DNA from: Ascarosepion bandense
Lineage: Eukaryota > Mollusca > Cephalopoda > Sepiida > Sepiidae
Length of the DNA: 64,000 nucleotides
NCBI GenBank assembly: GCA_037127315.1
Contig: JBBBDQ010000348.1
Span: 1,410,001-1,474,000 of the forward strand
Direction of reading: 5' to 3'
The position numbers and the translations under genes were made by a program. Shown here one piece after another: positions 1-10,637 of this stretch. Within the stretch, counting starts at the first letter, position 1, and each line of letters starts with the position of its first letter. The notes beneath the pieces are model-generated. The model ran no database searches. It was not told the origin of the DNA and was given only the letters and a program-made list of their open reading frames with translations.

Positions 1-514
1 TTGTCTTTTTGATGGGTGTTTCTATTCGGGTTGGACGTTCTGGTTGATTCTGCTGGGTGCTTTGTTCGTCATATACTATACTATTTTTGCCAGCCATTCG
101 ACCTAATATTGTTAGGCGGGTTGTGTGGCTGTGTGGTGCTCTGCCCGACATTGGTTTTTGCAGGGCAGGGGAATTTGTAAATAGTTAAGAAATTATGTGA
201 GATGTTGGCGTCGAGTATGATGGTTATTATTTGTTGGTCTGTCAGTCGTTACTATAGTGAAACGTGTTATACTCCGTCCGAATGAGTTATATTGGTATAG
301 TTTCTGCCATGTTTTGACGCAATAATCGATGCCGGACTGAGTGCCTCATGGCTATATTTGGGTTGGCGTTCGGTATTGGATTCTTTGCTTGTAAGTTTTT
401 GTTGTGTTGATATGTGCTTGATTGTGTATCTGGGGAGGTTATTATTGGGGCGTCTAGGTCGGGTGAAAGTACCCATCGGATATAGGCAAATTAATATTTA
501 AATATTAGTTTATG
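1..514. other. Unassigned GT-rich DNA
   Basis: I see no recognisable gene, RNA or transposon here. The only open frame of note is 69 codons on the minus strand (267-476), with no familiar motif. The tract ends where the TCTA microsatellite begins. Confidence 0.5.
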
Positions 515-561
<47 letters not shown>

Positions 562-1334
562 ATATATATATATATATTTGTGTATGTACGTGTTTGTATG
601 TGTTTGTATATGCATGTATGTATGTGTATATATGTATGTATGTATGTATGTGTATGTATGTGTATAAGTATATGTGTATGTATGTGCGTATGTATATATA
701 TATATGTATGTATATATTTTTGTGCGTATGTATGTATAAGTGTACATTTGTCCTTTTGTGCTTGTAGACATATTGAGATTTGCTTTAATTACTGATTTGT
801 ATTTATTTTTTTTGTATATATTTGTACTCATCTGTATATGTGTGTAGGCTTTACATGTTTGTCTGTATATTTTTGTATATGTATATATGTCTGTGTATAT
901 GTATATGTGTGTATGGGAAGGAATTTTTTTTTAAAAAAATTTCGAATTTGAAAATGTATATATATATATATATATGTGTGTGTGTATGTATGTATGTTTG
1001 TATGTGTGTATATATATGTTTATGTGTGTATGCATGTATATGTATATATATATTTTTTATTATTGTGTTTTATATTTCTGACCGCCCTCGGTCCTTCATC
1101 AGAAACAAGTGATTTCTAAATATGAATTAAAAACGTATTATACGATCATATATGTATATATGTATGTATGTGTATGTGTGTGTATATATGTGTGTGTGTA
1201 TGTGTGTGTATATGTGTACATGCATGTGGTTGTGTATGTGTGTATATTTGTGTATATGTCCGCACATGTAAATATGTTTGTTAAAATGTCCATGTTTCTA
1301 TATATATGTTTGTTTGCGTATGTGTGTGTATATG

Positions 1335-1373
<39 letters not shown>

Positions 1374-1394
1374 CGTATATATTTGTATATGTGT

Positions 1395-1437
<43 letters not shown>

Positions 1438-1532
1438 TATATATTTGTGTATATTTCTGTGTATGTATTTATATTTATATATATTTTTATATATATTTGT
1501 AAGTGTATATATATTTATATCTGTACATATGT

Positions 1533-1598
<66 letters not shown>
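515..1598. repeat. Compound microsatellite bounded by inverted TCTA and GATA arrays
   Basis: A pure TCTA run lies at 515-560 and a pure GATA run, its reverse complement, at 1532-1598. Between them is a long TATG/TGTG/TA tract interrupted by short unique stretches. The 71-143 codon frames across this tract are low-complexity (Y, C, I, V only) and are not genes. The two ends could pair as a hairpin stem of about 45 bp. Confidence 0.9.
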
Positions 1599-2302
1599 GT
1601 CTTAAGTTTCATGCTTTTTTGATCGTCTAACTAACTGTTTTAATTTTATTTTAAAATACTGGATGTATACGGAGATACGTATATTGATGAACTTTTGTTG
1701 AAGGTGGGATTGAATTTGGTGGGAATATGTATTTTTGTCATGACGCCTCTTACGCATACACAGACATAATTTTACATATATACAACCATTGACGTGCGCA
1801 GAGACACACGCACACGCGAGCTAAACAACCGGGGCTTACAGTCATAACTTCATATGAACAGTATTGAACTCCCTCCCTCTCCCTCTATATATATATGTAT
1901 GACGTTTTGCACATGCATACGCATTTAAGTTTGTTTTATGTTTTTGCGTAAGTATATATTTATTCCCGCTTATGTGTTCATGCATTGAAATATGATTATG
2001 TCTATCCTGACCCCATTCATATGAGGCCAGTGATTTTATGAATCCGCCGTGACTGTATCCAATATGTAGCAATTTAGTCTGCCTAAAAGTTAACAGACAA
2101 ATTGACATCTCGATAAAGACTAAATTTTGAAATTTGTGTGTGTATATATACATGGGTGTATTACTATGTATATATTTTTTCTTACTAATGTTTGTGAATA
2201 TTTTTCCATATGTGAATGTTTGTAGGTTTATTCATGTATGCGTTCTTTTTCTCTCCCTCGTCTAATATATTAATAATAACTTTCTAAATCTACGAAATTA
2301 AA

Positions 2303-2304
<2 letters not shown>
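1599..2304. other. Unassigned AT-rich DNA
   Basis: No gene or mobile element is recognised. A minus-strand open frame of 103 codons (1842-2153) shows no family motif. Confidence 0.5.

Positions 2305-2348
<44 letters not shown>
2305..2348. repeat. (TA)n microsatellite
   Basis: An uninterrupted TA dinucleotide run is read directly. A similar run lies at 2690-2728. Confidence 0.95.
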
Positions 2349-2351
<3 letters not shown>

Positions 2352-2684
2352 TAGCAACAAAAATATAGTAGATATAATAGTTAATTAATAATGCTGATCT
2401 TAATTTTATAAAATTTTAATACCAATGCCCACCAAGATTTTAATTTTAAGTCTTCCCACATATTCTCCAAAGTAAAAGTTGCTTTACTCTGATTGGTCCA
2501 CATTGTACATGCAATAATGCCTCCCTGATGAAAGAGGTCTTGCTTGTTCTTAACCTTTTAAAGCCATTCATTTTGAAATAACCACATCACTTGATAAGAC
2601 ACAAAAAGTGTCGAAACAAAATAGCTACTTTTGTAGTGATATTGTAACATTTCAATGTTATAATTTATTAATAAATATTATTAC

Positions 2685-2727
<43 letters not shown>

Positions 2728-3424
2728 CACTAAAAACTCTTCAAAATATGTATTTTTCTTATGCACATATAATAATTGTTTATTCATATGCACAAACATA
2801 TAAGTATATGCATGCAATAACTGCATATATGTTTTTTGAAAGTAAAAATATGCACAGATAACTGTTGTGATGCAAATGCAATCTAAAATATACATTGCAG
2901 CTGGCGCATGCTCAATGCTCATCAAACGAAACGAAAGTGCAGACGATGTGAAAGAAAAAGGCGCCAATCTTGCCAAGCAGTTTCCTATCAGTTTATCAAA
3001 TATCAGTTTGAATCCCGCGGCGAACATGTTGCTTGTTATTGATTACTAATTTTCCGATGAACGCTTTGCGTTATTTAAGGATTTTTCCAAGAAAATCTCT
3101 CTAGAAATTATATTTTCTGCATTAGGTTAATCTACCTCCAAACAGGATGATTCATCCTAGTAGCAAGCAAAGCAACAGTATCAAGAGTTGTGCATCCTAG
3201 CTGTCACTGTATGAATATAAAATTACCGACTGTAATTCTATATAAGACTACTTTTACACTTGAAATTTCGGGAGAGAATTAGTAGTCACCGATTAAACGA
3301 TTAATAACTCCGTTCTGTTACAGCTCAAGAATAAATTTATAAAAGTTATATAGTATATCACGTAGGACAAAAGCTTGAAATTTAGAGGCACAGTTTATAG
3401 AGGCTTTGAAGAATATTAATTAAA
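2349..3424. other. Unassigned DNA with a degenerate hairpin motif
   Basis: No gene is recognised. Around 2590-2625 a GACAC/GTGTC stem around AAAAA is followed by GAAA and preceded by a TTGATAA-like string. This is a weak echo of the hairpin motif seen elsewhere in the window. A (TA)n run lies at 2690-2728. A 60-codon frame at 2867-3049 has balanced composition but no motif that I know. Confidence 0.4.
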
Positions 3425-3640
3425 TTAAATTTTAGAGGCACGGGGGAGTAATGGATGACGGCTCGGACTGAGGAATCGAAGAACTGGTTTCGAATTCCAA
3501 TCGAGTCCCTTGCATTCACTTAAGTGTTAAAAGCGTTTGGGAAAGTATGAATCCATCTCTTCTTCCCCCAGTTATCGGTAATTAAGAGTAAAGACTAGGT
3601 TCTGTAGCCTTTGGTAGGAACCGGTCTCGCAGAAGGAAAA
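3425..3640 (+). mobile_element. Diverged tRNA-type SINE (copy a)
   Basis: It matches the commonest SINE of the window in order: a degenerate tRNA-like head, the box-B-like string TTCGAATTCCA, the block TTGCATTCACTTA, the block CCCCAGTTAT, and the GTTCTGTAGCC segment. It is more diverged than the other copies and stops before the palindromic 3' end. Confidence 0.7.
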
Positions 3641-3785
3641 CTCTGAATTCAAACAAGCCTGGAGAGGTTTGGGCGCCGTCAAGCTGTTGTGCGTAAGGAA
3701 ACACCATTTCTCACTATGGCTACGGGTAAATATGGTGCACTTGCGACTATGGGGAGCGAAGCGAAAAAATCAAATAAACAAATGT

Positions 3786-4165
3786 TTACAGTATTTACAT
3801 TATTCGGACTATTGTCCTCACCTTTGTACGACGTTTCGGCCGTTTTACTCTCCGGCCTTCTTCAGGTGCTAGCAATTTCGAACCGAACCCTTTGTCTATA
3901 TTTCTGAGATGAGGTAGTATTTGCGGTTTAGAGGGAGATAACTCATGACTTCCAATCGTGGCTTAACGCGAGGAATGGAGTTCATATACCCCAGTGATTA
4001 TAATAAACAGTTCGATTCGAAAGTCCTAGCACTTGAAGAAGGCCGGAGCGTATAACGGCCGAAATGTCGTACAAATGGCAACAAAGATGAGGACAGTAGT
4101 CCGAATAATGTAAATACTGTAAATACTATGGTATCTCAGATATATAGACAATAAATGTTTACAAT
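3786..4165. mobile_element. Foldback element FB1, copy a
   Basis: Two arms of about 105 bp face each other. The left arm (3788-3890) holds ATTATTCGGACTATTGTCC, a GACGTTTCGGCCG string and CTTCTTCAGGTGCTAG. The right arm (about 4018-4130) holds the reverse complements in reverse order. The flanking TCTATATTTCTGAGATGAGG string also reappears inverted at 4135-4160. The middle has the AGAGGGAGATAACTCATGA block shared with FB1 copies b and c. No transposase is present, so it is non-autonomous. Its class is unknown to me. Confidence 0.7.
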
Positions 4166-4384
4166 GACATAAAATTACGTGATATATGAACTCCTACAAT
4201 TTACATTTTGTGTCATGTGATAGTGAAATTAGGCGAGCAAGTATGTAGTAGAAACATACTACAGAGTTTTGGCAAACATCTCAACTTCTCATATAGAACT
4301 CAGGAAATATTTTATCAACAAATATTTTCTTTTAAATAAAATATTTTTTTAAAAATGTGAATGCACTCTGAAGAAATTATCATC

Positions 4385-4850
4385 AAAATTAGCAACTAGG
4401 TCCCATCCTTTTACTGTGAAACCAATAAATTGTAAACGCAAATTCTACTCCAACAGCTTCTTTTCTCGCACTTCCCGCCTGTGGAATACTCTTCCGCATA
4501 CTTGCTTTTCTGACAGTTACAATCTCCAAGAATTTTAAATTTTAAAGTCAATAGTCATCTCCTTGTCTCACTAACTTACATCCTCTCTCTCATGCTTTTC
4601 TACATCCACTCCACTCTCATCAGTACTCTCTTCCCTCTCCTACTCTCTTGCTGACACCCCCTGCAACCTCTCACTCTTCATAACATTTCCTCCTGGTCTA
4701 CTCCACTTTCATCAGTAATCTTTTCCTTCTCCTAGTCTCTTCTTGACACCCCCTGCAACCTCTCACTCCTCAACATTCCTTCTATGTAAACCCCTGCACA
4801 ACAGTGGCAGTAAAATGCCTTCCTTGGGGCGACACGATTATAAAAAAATC
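4385..4850 (+). mobile_element. LINE-B 3' fragment
   Basis: This is the 3' end of the Jockey/CR1-like LINE-B. The degenerate C-terminal coding part (FFSR-T-RLWN-LP in the better copies) runs at about 4440-4530, followed by a pyrimidine-rich 3' UTR. The family tail at 4790-4845 is an ACCCCTGCACA...CTTGGGGCGA hairpin followed by A-rich sequence. The 5' side is truncated, as is normal for target-primed reverse transcription. Confidence 0.75.
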
Positions 4851-5752
4851 GTCATCAGTCCATTGACAGCTTTTCAGAACAAAAGAAATAGGCAACCTTC
4901 TCGAGGATGATCTGTTGGCCGTGGCTCTCAGGAGTTTTTGCAATGCCATGTCACGCCTCTTTTTGAGGTTTGACCAGGTTTTGGGTTACCGTCCCCACTT
5001 GCGTCCAACTTCAACACTGCCTTACATGATGGTCTTTTAGTAGATGTTATTCCATTTTCCGACTCTTAATAATATCTTGAACATATTCCTGTTGGGCCAC
5101 GAAACTTTTGATCTTGCTCCGTACATGGTCATAGGTTTCATGCACCTAGTAGAAGATACTGAGAAGATTTTACAATAATGTTTTTCTTCAACGCCTGGAT
5201 ACTTTCTTCCTTCCTCAACCAGGAATGGAAGGGAAATCCTGTTTTTATTAAGAGTGAAGACGCAAAACATACATAGCCATGGAATGAAAAACGGTTAACC
5301 GTTTTCAAACGGTTAAGACTTCCTAGCGAGAATATTAGGGAATACGAAGCAGAAATGCAAATAAAAGTCTTAATATCGTCTGTGCATGAATTGTAAGTCC
5401 ATATATTAACGAAAAATAGACTCAAAAGGGAAATATTGCCTTAGTTCTTTAAAAGCATTTACTTTAGGATCCCGCACATTTCTCTCAGCGGCACTTTGCT
5501 TTTCAAAACAATCTGCAAATACCTCTTTTGGGATCGATATCAGCTGCCCGTCTAATTCTTCTTAACCTTGTTCATGCTATTTTCACGATGTTAGCTTTAA
5601 AATCGTATACAGATAAACTAAGTGTGCAGGTGGTGAAACTGATGGGTTTGTATTATACGATGCGTGCACCCAAAGTTTAAGGCGACGCAGACATAGTGGG
5701 GCATGAACCAGAAATCAACAATCTACTTTTTAGGTAATTCTAACTACAACAG
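4851..5752. other. Unassigned DNA, possible very old LINE piece
   Basis: No gene is clear. On the minus strand at about 5040-5130 the reading WPNRNMFKILL faintly recalls the LINE-A motif [12 protein letters not shown], but this is too weak to assert. The right end carries the left copy of the LINE-A target-site duplication (5742-5752). Confidence 0.35.
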
Positions 5753-7308
5753 CGAGAATACACAAGGAGATGGATGGACCGGAAATACTAAAATCCGAAG
5801 TGGAAGCTGCAATGGCCAAAATGAACAGAAATAAAGCACCTGGCCCAGATGGCATAGTGATAGAGCTGCTGACAGCCTTAGAAGAATATGGCATAGAAAA
5901 GATTACCGACATAATAAACGAAATTTATAGCAGCGGAATAATACCAGACGACCTATGCAAGTCGATATTTATAGCACTGCCGAAGAAACCAGGTGCAAAC
6001 GAGTGTGAACTACACAGAACTATCAGCTTAATGAGTCACATTACAAAACTGATTGTCAGAATCCTGATGAATAGAGCGAGAAGCAGAATCAGGCCAGAAA
6101 TAGGGCAGGAACAGTGCGGGTTCGTCAAAGACACTGGAACAAGGAACGCCATATTCATGATTAGGATGCTCTCTGAAAGGGCATTACAAGTGAAAAAAGA
6201 CTTGTACCTATGCTTCATTGATTACGCGAAAGCATTCGACAAAATACGACACAAAGAATTGATGGAAATGATAGGCAACCTCGACATTTTCGGCAAAGAT
6301 ATAAGAATAATCAAGAATCTCTACTGGCAGCAAACGGCCTGCATACGGACAGGTAACGACCTTAGTAGATACACAAAGATAGAAAAAGGTGTAAGACAAG
6401 GATGTGTCTTTTCACCGGATTTGTTCAACCTATACAGCGAGAATATTTTGAGGACCCTAGATGACACACCAGGATTTATTATTGGAGGCCACAACCTGAA
6501 CAACATAAGATACGCGGACGATACAGTACTGATTGTGGACACGGAAAGGAAACTGCAAGATCTCATACAGAAAGTAGCAGTGGAGAGTGACAAGAAGGGA
6601 CTACAAATAAACTTTAAGAAAACTGAGTGCATGGTCATCAGCAAAAGATACAACCCAAAATGCCAAATACAGGTGGGGGATAACAGAATCAAACAAGTCC
6701 AAGAATTTAAGTACCTAGGAAGTGTTCTAACAGGAGATGGAAAGTGCGACACGGAGATCCGAAGGCGAATTGGCATGGCAAAGGACGCGTTCCAGAAGAT
6801 GAGCAAAATACTAACACACAGGAAGATCTCAATAGAAACGAAGAAAAGAGTGCTAGACTGCTACGTGATGTCAGTTCTTCAGTACGGCTGTGAATGCTGG
6901 ACAATATCATCGAAAATGAGGACAAAACTGGAAGCGGCCGAAATGTGGTTCTACAGAAGGATGCTACGGATATCGTGGACTGAGCATACAAGCAACGACG
7001 AAGTGTTAGAAAGAATGGCAACAAAAAGGAAATTAATGCTGAGCATCAGGAAGAGACAACTGAAGTTCCTGGGACATGCAATGAGGAAGGAGAGCCTGGA
7101 GAACCTGATACTGACTGGTCAGATAGAAGGAAGGAGAGACAGAGGAAGGCAGCGGATAACATATCTGCAGAGTCTGATTAGGTGGATGACGGAACGGGGG
7201 GTGCCAGGAGCAACAGGAGCAAACATACTAAGAGCCACATGGGATAGGGAGACGTGGAGATCCATGATCGCCTACGTCCTGAAGGGACAGGGCACATAGA
7301 AGAAGAAG
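5753..7308 (+). mobile_element. LINE-A: 5'-truncated RTE-like non-LTR retrotransposon
   Basis: The element is bounded by a direct repeat AACTACAACAG at 5742-5752 and 7309-7319, a target-site duplication. It lacks the endonuclease half and begins just before the reverse transcriptase. It ends in a short (GAA)n tail right after the ORF stop, as in RTE-type LINEs, which usually end in short tandem repeats. Other pieces of the family lie at 14177-14345, 14360-14800, 15025-15195, 21955-22330, 23809-24125, 25618-25795, 37895-38645, 40630-40880, 41992-42245 and 50735-51832. The clade call comes from remembered motif similarity. Confidence 0.9.
5770..7299 (+). CDS. LINE-A reverse transcriptase (C-terminal two-thirds of ORF2)
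   Basis: This 509-residue open frame is the only long uninterrupted protein frame in the window that is not low-complexity. In order it shows the RT entry motif KAPGPDG (about residues 22-28), motif [12 protein letters not shown] with catalytic Asp at about residue 151, and the [14 protein letters not shown] block (about 212-225). The catalytic YADD is encoded at 6511-6522 (residues 248-251), and the [12 protein letters not shown] block follows. The C-terminal region holds CWTISSKM and [12 protein letters not shown]. In RTE-like elements this enzyme copies the LINE RNA at a nicked target. The APE-type endonuclease that normally precedes it is missing because of 5' truncation, so this copy is not autonomous. 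The first Met is simply the first in frame; translation reads open upstream to about 5737. The intact catalytic residues and lack of stops suggest a fairly recent insertion. Confidence 0.88.
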   Translation: MDGPEILKSEVEAAMAKMNRNKAPGPDGIVIELLTALEEYGIEKITDIINEIYSSGIIPDDLCKSIFIALPKKPGANECELHRTISLMSHITKLIVRILMNRARSRIRPEIGQEQCGFVKDTGTRNAIFMIRMLSERALQVKKDLYLCFIDYAKAFDKIRHKELMEMIGNLDIFGKDIRIIKNLYWQQTACIRTGNDLSRYTKIEKGVRQGCVFSPDLFNLYSENILRTLDDTPGFIIGGHNLNNIRYADDTVLIVDTERKLQDLIQKVAVESDKKGLQINFKKTECMVISKRYNPKCQIQVGDNRIKQVQEFKYLGSVLTGDGKCDTEIRRRIGMAKDAFQKMSKILTHRKISIETKKRVLDCYVMSVLQYGCECWTISSKMRTKLEAAEMWFYRRMLRISWTEHTSNDEVLERMATKRKLMLSIRKRQLKFLGHAMRKESLENLILTGQIEGRRDRGRQRITYLQSLIRWMTERGVPGATGANILRATWDRETWRSMIAYVLKGQGT

Positions 7309-7319
7309 AACTACAACAG

Positions 7320-8195
7320 TCACTCCATTACCATTGGAACCCAAAACTTCGAAGCCATTAAAAGAGAGAGAAAAAAAAGTAATCAAATGACAATAGAGAA
7401 AAGGACGACAAAATGGACCTGGTCCTCCACGAACATAAATAATGCTGTCAAGGCTATCGGCTCTTTCATGGTCGACTGGGTTATCAACAGCATCATCATA
7501 AAGTAAGCGATCAAAAAAAAAAAAAATGAAGTCCTTGAATACGAGACAAAGCCAACGGCGATTTGCGTGTTTTATGCCACTCTACGTTTTACCAATCTTG
7601 TATATATTAATCTAAGCTCAAGTTAACCAAAATTTAGTAAGTATTGTACCAAAAGATTTTGAGGAAAAACTTCGAATATTGCAAGGCAATAAAAGCAAGG
7701 CAATAAAATACCTATGGCACAACAGGTTACTGAGTGTGAGAGAATATGAGAAGATAAAAGCATAATTTATGTGAAAGAAAAATAAAAGAACAAAAATTAA
7801 GACGACAAAAAAATAATGATTACTATTGCATTTAAAGTTTTGAAGTATAAATTTGAATAGAAAGCGAGACACTGGAAGTGAGTTCCTCCAGCAAAAATGT
7901 CAGAAAAGAAGCTGTCAGCAAAGAACCTACAGTTAAATATATCCATATAATTTTGAGCTGATGAGAAATTGTTTTCAATCTAGTATCACATTCGAATTTT
8001 AAAAGTCTAAAATTGGAAAGGTCATCAAAACAGATTATTCATTGTATTAATAAAGTGTACCGAAAAGCATAGTTCAACAACCCCGACACGACTTGATAGC
8101 AACGTTCAATGGATGGACGAATTCTAGACTAGACTTAGAAATGTGTAAGATAGATTCTAACGAGAAATATGATATAGCAAAATAAATACATTTAC
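7320..8195. other. Unassigned AT-rich DNA
   Basis: Nothing is recognised. The 84-codon minus frame at 7618-7872 is hydrophobic and phenylalanine-rich because the DNA is AT-rich; I do not call it a gene. Confidence 0.5.
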
Positions 8196-8552
8196 TTTTT
8201 TTTAATCATATCACCCCGAACAAGGCGGTAATGCCACTGATGTGCAGGGGGCTACATAGGAGTGAAAAGATTGGAAAAGAGAAAGCCGGAAACCACATCC
8301 TAAACAGGGAACAAGAGATGAGCCTGTTCACCTGTTCAATAGATGTGGGTGGAGTGTGAACCGGGCGATAGTTTAGTCTATCTACTCCAATTGAAAAGAT
8401 TAGAAAAGAGAAAGCCGGAAACCACATCCTAAACAGGGAACAAGGGATGTGCCTCTTCACCTGTTCAATAGACGTGGATGGAGTGTGAACCGGGCGATAG
8501 TTTAGACTATCTACTTCAATAATTTAGTTTATCTACTCCAATAGTATCATAT
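8196..8552 (-). mobile_element. Non-autonomous element with LINE-B 3' tail and duplicated body
   Basis: Read on the minus strand, two body units with a period of about 129 bp are followed by the LINE-B tail (AGCCCCCTGCACATCAGTGG ... TTCGGGGTGATATGATT, then A-rich) ending at 8196. Each unit contains a GATAGACTAAACTATC-type hairpin and a GGTTCACACTCCACCC block. A second copy lies at 30838-31180. There is no coding capacity. Confidence 0.7.
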
Positions 8553-8640
8553 ATATAGATTCAGACACAAATACATCACGCCTGTTAAAGTGTTGATAAA
8601 ACGAGTGCTTACGGTTATCATAAAGTACCCATTTTTACCC

Positions 8641-8953
8641 ATGGGGATGTGCGTTGTGGTGTAGTGAATATCGGCTCAGAACGAGAAATTGCGGAGCCGA
8701 GTTCGAATTCCAGTTGAATTCATTGCATTCACTTACGCGCAAATACCCTTGGGAAAGGTACTAATCCTTCCAGTAATGGATTAAATAACAGGACAGATTG
8801 GGTTCTATAGCCTTGGCTGGCAACCAGTCTACCGCAGTCTACCAGTCTACCGCAATGGCAGCCTATTGCGGGATAATTCTCTGCCCAGTCAGTCATGTCT
8901 CTTTCGAGACATGATCGTCCAAACGTTTTTCACGTATGGCACTTAACTGACTG
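8641..8953 (+). mobile_element. tRNA-type SINE, full copy (copy b)
   Basis: A polymerase III-like head (TGTGGTGTAGTGAATATCGG with box A, then GAGTTCGAATTCC as box B) is followed by a conserved body. The body includes TGCATTCACTTACGCGCAAA, TTGGGAAAGG, a GGCTGGCAACCAGTCTACCGC block and the hairpin CATGTCTC/GAGACATG. The copy ends in ACTTAACTGACTGAC. Target duplications of about 14 bp show it jumped into the mariner at 8588-9588. Confidence 0.88.
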
Positions 8954-9480
8954 ACCCATTTTTATCCCAAGTGACAATTCGGTCAAGAAAGGAATCATCG
9001 GTATTACGCAGAAAAGGCATCGAGCAGAATTCAAAACTGCGAAGTTTTTGATTCTCATTGAGATCAGGAGAAAACCATTTATCGAGATTTTTCACCTTGC
9101 CAATACTCTTTAAATACTCGTGAGACCATTGCAGTCCTGAAACCACGTGTCCGAGATATTTCTGATGCTTTGACGTCGGTTTTGTTAAACAAGTGCCTGT
9201 CATTGTTTGTTTTGAAGACTGCATGGCCGTCCTCTACCTATAACATCTTCAAAATTCTCATCACTAGTATCGAATGTCTGGAACCCTCCTTGCACTGTTT
9301 GATCACTTGTGGAACCGTCTTTTTATACTCTTTGAGAATGGCAGAAGTCTGAGAAGCACTGTGCTCAAGTTTGAACTCATGCCAAAAAAGTAAACGAAAT
9401 TCATATTTTGTCATGTCCATAATTAACGGAGTATGTGCTTCAAGGTTATTTCTATCTGAAAATAATTTAAAAATTATCAA
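8943..9480 (-). pseudogene. Mariner transposase pseudogene
   Basis: Two minus-strand frames together recall a mariner (DD34D) transposase, which cuts and pastes the element at TA sites. The upstream frame (9238-9480) holds the N-terminal helix-turn-helix region, with YEFRLLFWHEFKLEHSAS. The second frame (8943-9224) holds KWFSPDLNENQK and FLDRIVTWDKN, the segment around the first catalytic Asp. The usual Glu-Lys-Trp after that Asp is altered to Lys-Asn-Gly. A frameshift separates the frames, part of the linker is missing, and the rest of the catalytic domain is cut by the SINE and lost. It cannot encode an active enzyme. Confidence 0.8.
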
Positions 9481-9588
9481 TACATTAGTTATTATTTATA
9501 GCAAAACTCACCTAATATATACCGTGAATACGATATATTAAAATGTTGTTTTCACTTCAAGCGGCCATTATTTTTGTATTAACCTAAT

Positions 9589-9637
9589 ATTTCTACTGTA
9601 ACCTGAACAATGAAATACCAAGAGACATGCATTGCAG
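9589..9637. other. Short spacer
   Basis: This is AT-rich sequence between the mariner end and the composite SINE. It has no features. Confidence 0.4.
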
Positions 9638-10117
9638 GCTTACGGCCATATCACGTTGAATACACCGGCTCTCACTCGATTCACCGAAGTTAAGCAACGT
9701 TGAGCCTGGTCAGTACTTAGATGGGTGACCGCTTGGAAATACTAGTTGCTGTAAGCGTATAGTGACGGATGTGCGTTGTGGTGCAGTGGAAAGAGAAATC
9801 GGTGAGCCGAGTTCGAATTCCAGTTGAATACACTGCATTCACTTAAGCACTGGTACCCTTGGGAAAGGTATTAATCCGTCTCTTCCCTCCAGTTATGGGT
9901 TAAATAACACGGGTAGGACTTGGGGACCCTGCCCTTAAAAAAAATGAATCTTGATACTCGAAAAGAAAAATGTATTACTAGACACAAAACTTATATAAAA
10001 AACAACAGTAAATTGTTGAAAGAAAAACGTATTATCAGCAATAAATAAATAAAGTTTAGTTGGCATTAAATGACCCGCCGTGGTTGATTTGCCATAAAAA
10101 CAAAACAACCAACCAAC
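9638..10117 (+). mobile_element. Composite SINE: 5S rRNA head + tRNA-type body + conserved tail (copy c)
   Basis: Positions 9638-9757 are a near-complete 5S rRNA-like sequence, with ACGTTGAATACACCGG, GAAGTTAAGCAACG, the box-C string TAGATGGGTGACCGC and CTGTAAGC. A tRNA-type SINE head and body follow from 9768 (GTGGTGCAGTGG, GAGTTCGAATTCC). A 3' tail from about 9940 contains AAACTTATATAAAAAACAAC, TTATCAGCAATAAATAAATA and CCAACCAAC. Two more full copies lie at 15441-15935 (minus) and 61211-61812. Confidence 0.87.
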
Positions 10118-10602
10118 ATTCACTGTAAGACATTTACGCTGTGATGTTTTTTTCCACGCACGGCCATCTTTATGCTTCGTAAACTTGCATACGTTTTTTA
10201 AAATAATTATTTTACAATAAAACGCACCGTTTCCAAAATAATGCACCTTAAAAAAATTTCAAATTCGCCAAGTTTATTTGGTTACCGCGTTGCAGAAAAT
10301 CAGATTCGGTTTTTAGATTTTATAAATCGATTTCAAAGATCTTAAGTCAGAAAGCGAGTTGATAGCGAAAATCTACAAGGCCAGGTCCCAAATATAACCC
10401 GACAACTTCATAAACACCCTTCCCTCTATTGTTACCGATTCAAAATTTATGAGATCGTGTCAAAATTTTAAAACCAAATTCAATATTTTTGCTCTTTAGA
10501 AAAGAATGCTGTTTTGTTTTTTAAAATTCTATGTTCTTCTACGGCCCTCAAAGAAAAAGAATGAAAAATCATATTATATAATCTTTTTAGAGAAATTGTG
10601 GA

Positions 10603-10637
<35 letters not shown>

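Larger units (their letters stand above)
8588..9588 (-). mobile_element. Mariner-type transposon remnant (copy 1), split by a SINE
   Basis: The minus strand begins at about 9588 with the mariner-like end TTAGGTTAATACAAAAATAATGG, described here by its core TTAGGTTAATACAAAAATAA. It continues into a damaged transposase and is interrupted by a SINE at 8641-8953. The inserted SINE is flanked by ACCCATTTTTA-CCCA repeats at 8627-8640 and 8954-8968. A second remnant is at 48533-50464. Confidence 0.8.

Noticed and set aside
550..1540. Several open frames of 70-143 codons in TG/TA repeats
   Set aside because: They are low-complexity Y/I/V/C translations of microsatellite DNA on both strands.
2585..2640. 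Hammerhead ribozyme in the GATAAGACAC...GTGTCGAAAC segment
   Set aside because: The stem II analogue and GAAA are present, but CTGANGA reads TTGATAA and no cleavage triplet or stem I is evident.
5037..5270. LINE-A remnant on the minus strand
   Set aside because: WPNRNMFKILL is only faintly like [12 protein letters not shown] and flanking collinear motifs are missing.
7955..8005. Hammerhead core starting GCTGATGAGAAATTG
   Set aside because: A hairpin follows CTGATGA, but no GAAA follows it; only the seven-base string matches.
9638..9757. Functional 5S rRNA gene
   Set aside because: It is close to 5S but fused to a tRNA-type SINE body and tail, and repeated at dispersed sites with the same fusion. 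That marks it as a SINE head. Terminator T-runs at the 5S 3' end are absent.
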